This document shows positions 1 through 5,547 of a stretch of DNA of 5,657 bases, piece after piece. The notes below the pieces were generated by a model. That model made no database searches, had not been told where the DNA came from, and was given only the letters and a program-made list of their open reading frames with translations. Every line of letters begins with the position of its first letter. Position 1 is the first letter of the stretch. The stretch is taken from positions 1 to 5,657 of the forward strand of contig JAUIIF010000325.1 of the NCBI GenBank assembly GCA_030431945.1, given 5' to 3'. Both the position numbers and the translations under genes were made by a program. Origin of the DNA: Bacteroidia bacterium. GTDB lineage: Bacteria; Bacteroidota; Bacteroidia; Chitinophagales; Saprospiraceae.

Positions 1-1188
1 TTCGGACTGGTGTTCTCACCGCCGTTCTTATCCGTGGGGCTGATCTCTTTAGTGGTCCTCGGCCTGTTGGATCCGCTGCGAGGGCTTAATCCGGCCTGGC
101 AACGCAACGTAGGCCACCAACTTACATCTCCGCAATTCTGGGCCTTTATGGCCCTGTACCTGCTCTTGATTCTCGGTAGTTGGCAAACGGAAGACTGGAG
201 TTATTACGCGGAGCGTTTGCGCATAAAAATCCCTCTGCTCGCCCTCCCGGTTATCTGGCCGGGGTTACCTTCTTTTACCCAAAAAGAACGGGGGAGAATT
301 TACGGAGGCTTTGGACTGTTTATGCTGGTTGTCCTGGTTGCCGTGCTGACCAATTACGCCCTGAATTTCACCGAGATCAATGACCTGATCAAACGGGGGC
401 AGCCCATGCCGGTGCCCCGCAACCACATCCGGTTCAGCCTGCTGGTGGCACTGGCCACCCTGCTGAGTGCCGGTGCTTACCGCTGGCGGGCATTCGGGTG
501 GCGCTACGCCTGGTTGTTGGTAGGGGCTTTACTGTTCATCGGCCAGCACTTCCTGGCCGTCCGTAGTGGCCTGGCCGGAGCTTATGGCGGTATTGGTGTA
601 CTCATCCTCGCCCTGGCCTGGGAGCGCGGCGCCTGGTGGCCCGCCGCCATTGCGCTGTGCGGGCTGGCCGTACTGCCCGTACTGGCCTATTTTTCGGTCC
701 CCAGTTTTCAGACAAAAATTAATTATGCCCGGTATGAGCTCTTCCACCGCAATCCGGCGGAAGACAGCGGCGACTACAGTGACGAAGGTCGCCTGACGAG
801 CCTGCGGCTCGGGCTGGAGGTTTGGCAAGACCACCCCTTACTCGGGGTGGGCCCCGGCAACCTGCGCCAGGAAATGGACGCCCGCTACGAACGGGCGCTG
901 CCGGGGGTACCGGCCAAACGCCCCCACAACCAGTTCATCAGCGCCCTGGCGGGTAGCGGCCTGGTGGGGGGAATCATTACGCTCGGCAGTTTTTTACTGT
1001 TGGGTTGGGCCGGCATTCGTCAGCGACACCCCGTTTACCTGGCCGTCTGGGTGGTGTTTTTTCTCAGTTGCCTCGTTGAAAACACCCTGGAGACTTCTGC
1101 GGGGGTAAGTATGTTTACGATCTTCCTGTTATTGCTACAGAGCGAACCTGAGAACCCTTCCGCAGAGCGGCTTCACGACGCCGGATAA
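1..1188 (+). CDS. O-antigen ligase / polymerase family membrane protein, 5' end cut by window edge
   Basis: This is an integral inner-membrane protein of the O-antigen ligase (Wzy_C, PF04932) superfamily. Members transfer or polymerise lipid-linked glycans on the periplasmic face. The frame is open from base 1; the first possible in-window start is GTG at 10, but the first hydrophobic helix is already under way, so perhaps 10-30 residues lie upstream. Numbered from that GTG, 392 residues are visible with about ten hydrophobic segments. Family marks are the HIRFSL stretch near 139-144, the R185-S-G after a membrane helix, and a large periplasmic loop (about 230-305). The loop holds S257-D-E-G-R261 and an HPLLGVGPGN segment (275-284), and ends in PHNQF (H306-N307) before a glycine-rich helix. 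The conserved Arg and the His-Asn match residues important in WaaL-type ligases. It ends in a short hydrophilic tail and converges on the next gene with 23 bp between stops. Ligase, Wzy polymerase and protein glycosyltransferase cannot be told apart here. The family assignment is secure; the substrate is unknown. Confidence 0.85.
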   Translation, partial: FGLVFSPPFLSVGLISLVVLGLLDPLRGLNPAWQRNVGHQLTSPQFWAFMALYLLLILGSWQTEDWSYYAERLRIKIPLLALPVIWPGLPSFTQKERGRIYGGFGLFMLVVLVAVLTNYALNFTEINDLIKRGQPMPVPRNHIRFSLLVALATLLSAGAYRWRAFGWRYAWLLVGALLFIGQHFLAVRSGLAGAYGGIGVLILALAWERGAWWPAAIALCGLAVLPVLAYFSVPSFQTKINYARYELFHRNPAEDSGDYSDEGRLTSLRLGLEVWQDHPLLGVGPGNLRQEMDARYERALPGVPAKRPHNQFISALAGSGLVGGIITLGSFLLLGWAGIRQRHPVYLAVWVVFFLSCLVENTLETSAGVSMFTIFLLLLQSEPENPSAERLHDAG

Positions 1189-1211
1189 TTGGTAACCGGG
1201 GGATGAGGCCC

Positions 1212-1511
1212 TTACTCCATGCCCATTAACAAGTCAGCTTCCGTCACCTCCGGGTCCTTGCGGAACAGTGGCTTGATTTGCTTGAAGAAAGCTTCGTGCT
1301 CCGCATCAGCCACGTGGGCTTCGAAGTCGGCGTAGGTATCCCAACACTCCATGGTGGCAAATTTGCTGGGTTCCTCCCGGTCGCGAATCAGGTAAAAGAA
1401 AAGGCAGCCTTCTTTGCGGCGGCTATCCCTGGCGTGCTGGGCGAAAACAGGGGCGAAACGATCAGCGTCGTCGAGGTCAAATTTTGCAATGAGGTAAAGT
1501 TGCTTGGACAT
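1212..1511 (-). CDS. Antibiotic biosynthesis monooxygenase (ABM) domain protein, putative quinol monooxygenase type
   Basis: This is a 99-residue cytoplasmic protein consisting of a single ABM domain (PF03992), a dimeric ferredoxin-like alpha-beta fold. Relatives include YgiN-type quinol monooxygenases and many small proteins of unproven activity. Recognisable marks are the first strand QLYLIAKFDL (4-13), S30-R-R-K-E34-G35-C36 followed by strand residues ending at Y40, the E55-C-W57 strand, and H66 in the helix after it. This order (S-R-x2-E-G-C-x3-Y, then E-x-W, then H) is typical of the family, and the length is normal for it. I chose the ATG at 1511 because upstream in-frame codons to 1562 would add a 17-residue proline- and serine-containing extension with no family resemblance. 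No Shine-Dalgarno is visible. The stop is TAA, 23 bp from the convergent ligase-family gene. The fold is well supported; the substrate and any link to the neighbours are unknown. Confidence 0.8.
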   Translation of the reverse strand: MSKQLYLIAKFDLDDADRFAPVFAQHARDSRRKEGCLFFYLIRDREEPSKFATMECWDTYADFEAHVADAEHEAFFKQIKPLFRKDPEVTEADLLMGME

Positions 1512-1607
1512 ATTTGGCGGGGTAAATAATTGGAAAGAGCTAGCCGGACCGGCCCGGTTCATTACCGTTCCCGTGCCAGCTATTCACTACCAACTACCTA
1601 CGGGGCA
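1512..1607. other. Intergenic gap between the ABM gene and the exported-protein gene
   Basis: This 96-bp gap separates two minus-strand genes. It contains a GC-rich near-palindrome (1546-1560, with an ACCGG-C-CCGGT core) and a weak 5-bp inverted repeat (GTGCC at 1573-1577, GGCAC at 1604-1608). Neither is followed by a T-run on the minus strand, so no intrinsic terminator can be claimed. I see no convincing TAnnTTTG box for the ABM gene, which may be read through from upstream. Confidence 0.4.
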
Positions 1608-2210
1608 CTATTGTTCTGGCGGCGCGAAAAGGCGGACGGAATCGAAGAATCGATCAGCACTTTCGTTCAAACCGGCGGCCCGCAGGCTGAAGACCTTTAT
1701 TTCGTAGTAGCGGTTTCCGGCTACGCCGGCCAGCGTCCGTGCACTGGCGGTGCCTCCCTTACTGGGGTAATCAATACGCCACTGGCGGGCAGGATAGCCG
1801 GAGATCGTTTTATCAGCGCCATAAATTACTTCGCCGCCCACGGCTTTGGCCGCTTCTTCCTCCGTACCGGCCAGCAATTCACTGACCAATTCCAGGCTGT
1901 CGTGATGCAGGCTGCCAACGGGGTAGTCGACGTAGCTGAGGGCGTAAATGATGTTCTCCGCCGCATCCTTGTCCGGCACCTGAAAAAAGAAAGTATGGTA
2001 CACCTGCCCGCCGAGGGCAGTGGTTACCGTGTCAATCTTATGCTGCAGGTCAGCAGGAGTCGCTACCCGAAAGCGACCGTCGAGGTTATTCATTTCAAAC
2101 CAGCGTTGTTGTTGCTCCCAGGTCTTGTCCAGCTTCACCACCAGTTGTGGCGTCTGAGCAAAAACGGTGGTCAACAAACAACAGAATAAAGCAGTCAGTA
2201 AATAGCGCAT
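1608..2210 (-). CDS. Small exported protein of unknown function (PsbP/DUF1795-like pattern)
   Basis: This is a 200-residue protein that I cannot assign to a named function. It begins with a clear type I signal peptide: MRYL, a hydrophobic core rich in Leu and Cys (4-16), then VFA-Q with likely cleavage after A18. It should therefore be periplasmic or secreted. It has no lipobox. The mature part has an FRVATP stretch (47-52), a K-x-x-x-x-x-T-x-L-G-G segment (58-69), an aromatic HTFFFQV strand (72-78), a YVDYPVG stretch (93-99), a G138-Y-P-A-R142-x-W-R-I-D-Y turn-and-strand, RYYEIKVFS (167-175) and the ending A185-D-R-F-F-D-S-V-R-L. An early F-x-V-x-x-P, a central G-x-P-x-R and a late F-F-D-S-x-R-L recur in small exported PsbP/DUF1795-like proteins; that comparison is from memory and tentative. 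The ATG at 2210 is preferred over one at 2252 because it places the signal peptide at the N-terminus. The stop is TAG. Confidence 0.75.
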   Translation of the reverse strand: MRYLLTALFCCLLTTVFAQTPQLVVKLDKTWEQQQRWFEMNNLDGRFRVATPADLQHKIDTVTTALGGQVYHTFFFQVPDKDAAENIIYALSYVDYPVGSLHHDSLELVSELLAGTEEEAAKAVGGEVIYGADKTISGYPARQWRIDYPSKGGTASARTLAGVAGNRYYEIKVFSLRAAGLNESADRFFDSVRLFAPPEQ

Positions 2211-2451
2211 GTAGTAAAGACAGATCAGGAGCAGGCGGAGTTGGTCAACCATTACTTTTTTAGGGAGACGTTAACCAAGTTATTACCGCCGGCCCGGTTC
2301 CAAATCCCCCTTACTTCCGCAAGCGGGCAACATTTCCCCGGCAACAAAAAACGGGGACGGGTACCGGGTATCATCGGCGAGCGCCGCAGGAATGTCTTCT
2401 TTACCACCAGCAACTGGCCCGTTATTCCACCGGGTCACTGGCTTCTCCGCA
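2211..2451. other. 241-bp intergenic region with promoter-like boxes and a small stem-loop
   Basis: This gap lies between the end of the fusion gene and the start of the small exported protein, both on the minus strand. The part nearest the exported-protein gene holds a promoter-like pair of boxes (2275-2304, listed separately). The middle has a 6-bp perfect inverted repeat (TCCCCG 2335-2340, CGGGGA 2352-2357) whose 11-base loop contains an A-run on the plus strand, hence a T-run on the minus strand. A second small GC hairpin (CGGC-GAGC-GCCG) lies near 2375-2386. A T-run just downstream of GC-rich sequence could help termination of the fusion gene, but the geometry is not that of a textbook terminator. 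Open frames across the gap are short and show no family resemblance. Confidence 0.4.
2275..2304 (-). promoter_or_regulatory. Candidate Bacteroidota-type promoter for the small exported-protein gene
   Basis: On the minus strand, TTTG (2304-2301) is followed after 18 nt by TAACTTGG (2282-2275). The Bacteroidota vegetative promoter consensus is TTTG, about 19 nt, TAnnTTTG, so the -33 box is exact and the -7 box has one mismatch. Transcription would start near 2268, giving a leader of about 58 nt before the ATG at 2210. Box sequence and spacing agree, but such short motifs also arise by chance. Confidence 0.4.
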
Positions 2452-4398
2452 TTAAAACCGCCAGCGACGGAACGCCTCGATGGCTTCGTACTCCGTAAGC
2501 CCCAGCTGGTTGTACGCCCGGGCAGTTTCCCGGTTCCGCTGCTCGGCGCGTTGCCAGAATTCCCGGTCGTCTTCTCCCTGGAACATGACGCCGTCCTTCT
2601 GGCTCTGGTGGAAGAAGATGGCCTGGCGCTTCTTGTCTACTTCCTGGGGGCTGAGCGGCACCGCCATTTCAATTTCGTGGATTGGCCACTCCTGCCAGGC
2701 CCCGCGGTACAGCCACAGCCAGGTATCCTTGATGGCAGGGTCGCCCTTTAGCTGTTCCAGGGCCGAAAAAATGGCGTCCAGGCAGACCTTGTGGGTGCCG
2801 TGGGGGTCGGCCAGGTCACCGGCAGCAAAGATCTGGTGAGGGCGCACTTCTTTGATGAGGGCGATCACCAGGTCGATGTCCTCCTGGCTGATGGGTTTTT
2901 TCTTATGCTTACCGGTTTCGTAGAAGGGCATGTCCATGAAATGAATCTGGTCATCCGTCAGCCCGCAGTAGCGGGCGCCGGCCGCGGCTTCGCCGCGGCG
3001 GATGAGGCCTTTGATGGTCCGGACCACTTTGGGGTCCTTCTCCCGGGAAACGTTGGGATTGCGCAGGGCCGCAATGGCTTCCTCCAGCAGCGGGTTTTCC
3101 GTTCCTGCTTTCTGGTTGAATTCCTGGCTGAACTCGGCAAACCGCAAAGCGTCTACATCCGAAACCGCAATATTACCGCTGGTCTGGTAGGCAACGTGCA
3201 CTTCGTGCCCCTGATCCACCAGGCGCAGGAAAGTACCGCCCATGCTGATGACGTCGTCATCGGGGTGCGGGCTGAAGAGAATGACCCGCTTTTTTGCGGG
3301 GTTCTTACGCTCCGGCCGTTGGGTATCATCAACGTTGGGCTTTCCACCGGGCCAGCCGGTGATGGTATGTTGCAGTTTATTGAACATCTTGATGTTCAGG
3401 TCGTAGGCTGACCCTTCGCGGGCCAGCAGGTCAGACATGCCGTTGTTGTTGTAGTCCCGTTCCGTCAGCTTCAGTACGGGTTTTTCAACTTCTCCGCTCA
3501 GCCAGACAATTGCCTTGCGGGTACTTTCATCATCCCAGGTAGTCGGCCCCACCAGCCACGGGGTCTTGAACCGCCGCAGCTCGGAGCAGGCCTCCTTGTC
3601 CAACAAGATGGTCAGGTTTTCGTGGTCCTGCAGAAAGGACGCCGGAACCACCCCGGTACGGGGGCCTTCCACCGCCGTACGGACGATGTCGGCTTTTTTG
3701 TGTCCCCAGGCCACGAGGACAACGCGGTGGGCTTTGCGGATGGTATCGATGCCCATGGTGATGGCCCGGGTCGGTACGTTGTTCATGCCCTGGAAGTCAC
3801 CGGCGGCATCCACCCGCGTCAGGTGATCCAGGGTGATCAGGCGGGTGAGGCTGCGGGAGTTAGACCCCGGTTCGTTGAAGCCTACGTGGCCGGTCCGGCC
3901 GATGCCCAGCAGTTGAAAATCGAGGCCGCCGTGGTCCTTGATTTTTTCTTCGTAATCCATGCAGTGCTGGTAGACGTCTTCCAGGTCGATCCGGCCGTCC
4001 GGCAGATGAATGTTCTGCGGGTCAATGTCGACGTGGTTAAACAGGTGTTCGTGCATGAAATACCAGTAGGAACGGCTGTCTGAGCGTTCCATCGGGAAGT
4101 ATTCGTCCAGGTTAAAGGTCACTACATTGGAGAAGCTGAGGCCTTCCTCCTGGTGTAAGCGGACCAGTTCTTCGTACACCCGGATGGGGGACGACCCGGT
4201 GGCCAGCCCCAGCACGCACTTTTGGCGGGCGTAGGCTTTTGCCCGGATAAGGTCAGCGATTTCGTGGGCAACGGCCACGGAGGCATCGCCGGAATCCCCG
4301 AATACTTCAACGTGCATTTTTTCGTAGCGGGTTACGTCCGTTCGCCCTACGTGGCGGTAAGAGATGTCGGCCTTTGCCGTCGTGTGGATAGGTAGCAT
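2452..4398 (-). CDS. Glucosamine-6-phosphate deaminase-like protein fused to a PIG-L/LmbE deacetylase domain
   Basis: This is a 648-residue cytoplasmic fusion. Residues about 28-305 form a NagB-like sugar-phosphate isomerase/deaminase domain: the ATGSSP loop (66-71), FNLDEY with D98 matching the E. coli NagB proton-abstracting Asp72, G165-I-G-R-T-G-H171-x4-E176 matching the ring-opening His143/Glu148, and K235 near the phosphate site. Residues about 370-600 form a PIG-L/LmbE domain: S376-P-H378-P-D380-D381-D, where His, catalytic Asp and metal Asp sit in this family, and D531-P-H533-G-T-H536, which supplies the second His ligand. PIG-L enzymes are zinc-dependent N-deacetylases of GlcNAc conjugates. 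The architecture and length match a known Bacteroidota family annotated glucosamine-6-phosphate deaminase-like. A bifunctional deacetylate-then-deaminate role is attractive but unproven. Oddities are T169 where NagB has catalytic Asp141, and G200 where NagB has phosphate-binding Arg172. The ATG at 4398 is chosen because the 27-residue extension before the domain resembles extensions in relatives. The stop is TAA. Confidence 0.9.
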   Translation of the reverse strand: MLPIHTTAKADISYRHVGRTDVTRYEKMHVEVFGDSGDASVAVAHEIADLIRAKAYARQKCVLGLATGSSPIRVYEELVRLHQEEGLSFSNVVTFNLDEYFPMERSDSRSYWYFMHEHLFNHVDIDPQNIHLPDGRIDLEDVYQHCMDYEEKIKDHGGLDFQLLGIGRTGHVGFNEPGSNSRSLTRLITLDHLTRVDAAGDFQGMNNVPTRAITMGIDTIRKAHRVVLVAWGHKKADIVRTAVEGPRTGVVPASFLQDHENLTILLDKEACSELRRFKTPWLVGPTTWDDESTRKAIVWLSGEVEKPVLKLTERDYNNNGMSDLLAREGSAYDLNIKMFNKLQHTITGWPGGKPNVDDTQRPERKNPAKKRVILFSPHPDDDVISMGGTFLRLVDQGHEVHVAYQTSGNIAVSDVDALRFAEFSQEFNQKAGTENPLLEEAIAALRNPNVSREKDPKVVRTIKGLIRRGEAAAGARYCGLTDDQIHFMDMPFYETGKHKKKPISQEDIDLVIALIKEVRPHQIFAAGDLADPHGTHKVCLDAIFSALEQLKGDPAIKDTWLWLYRGAWQEWPIHEIEMAVPLSPQEVDKKRQAIFFHQSQKDGVMFQGEDDREFWQRAEQRNRETARAYNQLGLTEYEAIEAFRRWRF

Positions 4399-4491
4399 GA
4401 TCTTTAATTTGGCAGACCAAAACTAGGTATTTCAGCGCGAATTGCCCCGTTAACTTTGCCCTTAAATCCGGTGTGCACCAGCGGCCGCGCC
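4399..4491. other. Intergenic gap between the PAP2 gene and the fusion gene
   Basis: This 93-bp gap is AT-richer than the flanking genes. It carries a minus-strand -7-like box for the fusion gene (4418-4425, listed separately). It also has an exact plus-strand TAACTTTG (4451-4458) overlapping a GTTAAC palindrome (4449-4454). No hairpin followed by a T-run is evident after the PAP2 stop, so read-through into the fusion gene remains possible. Confidence 0.4.
4418..4425 (-). promoter_or_regulatory. Candidate -7 box for the NagB-like/PIG-L fusion gene
   Basis: On the minus strand the sequence TAGTTTTG matches TAnnTTTG exactly and lies 19 nt before the ATG at 4398, which implies a very short leader of about 12 nt. 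No TTTG or TTG is found 17-23 nt upstream, so only half of the usual promoter is present. The call rests on the box and its position alone. Confidence 0.35.
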
Positions 4492-5346
4492 CTAAAAGGT
4501 CAGCGAAAAGCCCAGGCCGGCCGCCCCGTTACCGTAAAGGGGCGTCACCATGGCTTTAGTTTGGTGCTTCTTTTGCCACCACCGGTGAAATTCCGGGACC
4601 ATAATACCGCTGATGGCTCCGACGCCCAGACCAATGGCCGTATCCGTGGGAAAGTGCTTGAGGGCCCGCACGCGCAGGTAGGCCGTAATGACGCCGGGCA
4701 CCGATGCCGCTCCGTACACCAGCGCCTTCTGCCCGCCACTCAGGTCCGGGTTGTGGTCAGTAATGATCTTGGCATAAAAATACCATCCCGTCGCCGTGGT
4801 ACTTACGTGACCGCTGAAGGCACTGTTCTGGGCGTTTCCGTTCGTACGTTCCCCGAAGTCAACCTCCTCGTAATACACGCGGGGGCGATTCCGGTCGATA
4901 CCGGCCGGCCCGAAGGGGGCGTAGCCATAAAACATGCCCTGTACCATCTGGGCCTCCAGGTACATCAGCGTTATGTCCAGCCATTCATCCCGGTATTTTT
5001 TCCAGGCAAAGAGGGTGAATGGTGCCAGTTGTCCGGTGATGAAAAAAAGATCCGACGTCTTGGCCGCCGCCGCCGCTTTGTCCGGGTTTTGCCGCAGGCC
5101 CCACCGGTCGATGCCCGGCACTTCTGCGGGGTCCAGGTTATCCAGGTAGGCTTGCGTCAAAGGCGTCTTCTCCCGGAAGTCAGCCAACTTGCCCTGGCTG
5201 AAATAAAAGCCGGCCGCAATGACGGGGATACTGATGGCGGGCCTGACCTTGTACAGCTTGGCGGGCGGGACAGAATCCTGAATTTGGGCGCGGACGCCGG
5301 TGCCGCATAAGCATAGAAGTAGCAGGGTAAGTAGTCGCAGGCGCAT
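4492..5346 (-). CDS. Exported PAP2-family phosphatase
   Basis: This 284-residue protein belongs to the PAP2 / type 2 phosphatidic acid phosphatase superfamily, whose members dephosphorylate lipid phosphates such as phosphatidic acid or undecaprenyl pyrophosphate at the membrane. It starts with a signal peptide (MRLR, a Leu-rich core, then VRA-Q with cleavage after about residue 20). Three PAP2 signature blocks appear in order: N153-R154-P155 (motif 1), F177-S-G-H180 (motif 2, the acid/base His), and R225-x5-H231-x3-D235 (motif 3, the nucleophile His and its Asp partner). The lysine usually seven residues before the motif 1 Arg is absent (P147), and motif 2 has Phe in place of the usual Pro. 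Hydrophobic stretches lie near 36-49, 98-115, 208-223 and 236-250. The end, GLGFSLTF, is a short alternating strand ending in Phe, resembling an outer-membrane protein terminus. The ATG at 5346 is chosen because it places the signal peptide first; 5373 is an alternative. The stop is TAG. The family is secure; the substrate is unknown. Confidence 0.87.
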   Translation of the reverse strand: MRLRLLTLLLLCLCGTGVRAQIQDSVPPAKLYKVRPAISIPVIAAGFYFSQGKLADFREKTPLTQAYLDNLDPAEVPGIDRWGLRQNPDKAAAAAKTSDLFFITGQLAPFTLFAWKKYRDEWLDITLMYLEAQMVQGMFYGYAPFGPAGIDRNRPRVYYEEVDFGERTNGNAQNSAFSGHVSTTATGWYFYAKIITDHNPDLSGGQKALVYGAASVPGVITAYLRVRALKHFPTDTAIGLGVGAISGIMVPEFHRWWQKKHQTKAMVTPLYGNGAAGLGFSLTF

Positions 5347-5412
5347 AGCGTATTCTCGGGTTGTCAGGATCATATTTGTCTCTAACGAGTACTGCAAGGT
5401 CTGGGTTCATCA

Positions 5413-5424
5413 CCTGCCGGCAGG
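5413..5424. promoter_or_regulatory. Perfect 12-bp palindrome, possible operator upstream of the PAP2 gene
   Basis: CCTGCCGGCAGG reads the same on both strands. It lies 67 bp before the PAP2 ATG and just downstream of the candidate -7 box at 5431-5439, about where transcription would begin. That is a usual position for a repressor site. No regulator is encoded in the window, and GC-rich palindromes of this length can occur by chance. Confidence 0.25.
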
Positions 5425-5425
5425 G

Positions 5426-5535
5426 TACGGCAAAATGTACCGTTACGGCTCAGGACAACGAAGGACGGCCGGGGGGAAATGCCGCGTAGCCACCGTCACC
5501 AGGGGGCACGCCCTCTTCGCTACGCAAAATGAACC
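5426..5535. repeat. Two diverged copies of a 15-16-bp direct repeat
   Basis: The copies are TACGGCAAAATGTACC (from 5426) and TACGCAAAATGAACC (5521-5535). They differ by one inserted base and one substitution, and their starts are 95 bp apart. On the minus strand both contain CATTTTG, which resembles part of the Bacteroidota -7 box. They may be binding sites or duplicated promoter elements; chance is not excluded. Confidence 0.35.
5431..5458 (-). promoter_or_regulatory. Weak candidate promoter for the PAP2 gene
   Basis: On the minus strand TTG (5458-5456) is followed after 16 nt by TACATTTTG (5439-5431), a -7-like box with one extra base inside TAnnTTTG. The predicted start near 5424 would give a leader of about 78 nt. 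Both box and spacing deviate from the consensus, so support is modest. Confidence 0.3.
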
Positions 5536-5547
5536 ACCGTCCCCTGG
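5484..5547. repeat. Interleaved inverted repeats with pseudoknot-like order
   Basis: GCGTAGC (5484-5490) is complementary to GCTACGC (5519-5525), and CCAGGGG (5499-5505) to CCCCTGG (5541-5547). Both pairs are perfect over 7 bp and their arms alternate (A, B, A', B'), so they could form either of two alternative hairpins or a pseudoknot in RNA. An 8-bp direct repeat CCACCGTC (5490-5497, 5534-5541) overlaps them. Whether the region is transcribed is unknown. Confidence 0.3.

Noticed and set aside
1189..1211. Shared terminator between the convergent ligase-family and ABM genes
   Set aside because: The 23-bp gap has no stem with a flanking T- or A-run on either strand. The nearest small stem (CCGC-AGA-GCGG, about 1160-1170) is inside the ligase-family gene.
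1530..2189. A 219-residue plus-strand open frame opposite the small exported-protein gene
   Set aside because: The minus strand encodes a protein with a clear signal peptide and a coherent pattern. The plus-strand product has neither and begins at a TTG inside the gap beside the ABM gene.
1549..2300. The 12-mer CCGGCCCGGTTC occurring twice, at 1549-1560 and 2289-2300, both between genes
   Set aside because: Only 12 GC-rich bases match and the flanks differ. One copy falls between the promoter-like boxes of the exported-protein gene and the other sits upstream of the ABM gene, but two copies are too few to call a repeat family.
2335..2357. Possible intrinsic terminator for the fusion gene
   Set aside because: The stem is only 6 bp and the minus-strand T-run lies inside the loop, not after the stem. 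The site is also about 95 bp past the stop codon.
4456..5310. A 284-residue open frame on the plus strand, antisense to the PAP2 gene
   Set aside because: It starts at TTG, lies almost wholly opposite a gene with intact PAP2 motifs and a signal peptide, and its product shows no domain or signal. Long antisense frames are expected opposite GC-rich genes.
1212..5346. The four minus-strand genes as one operon or a new functional system
   Set aside because: Gaps of 93, 241 and 97 bp, separate promoter-like boxes and unrelated product types do not support a single cotranscribed system.
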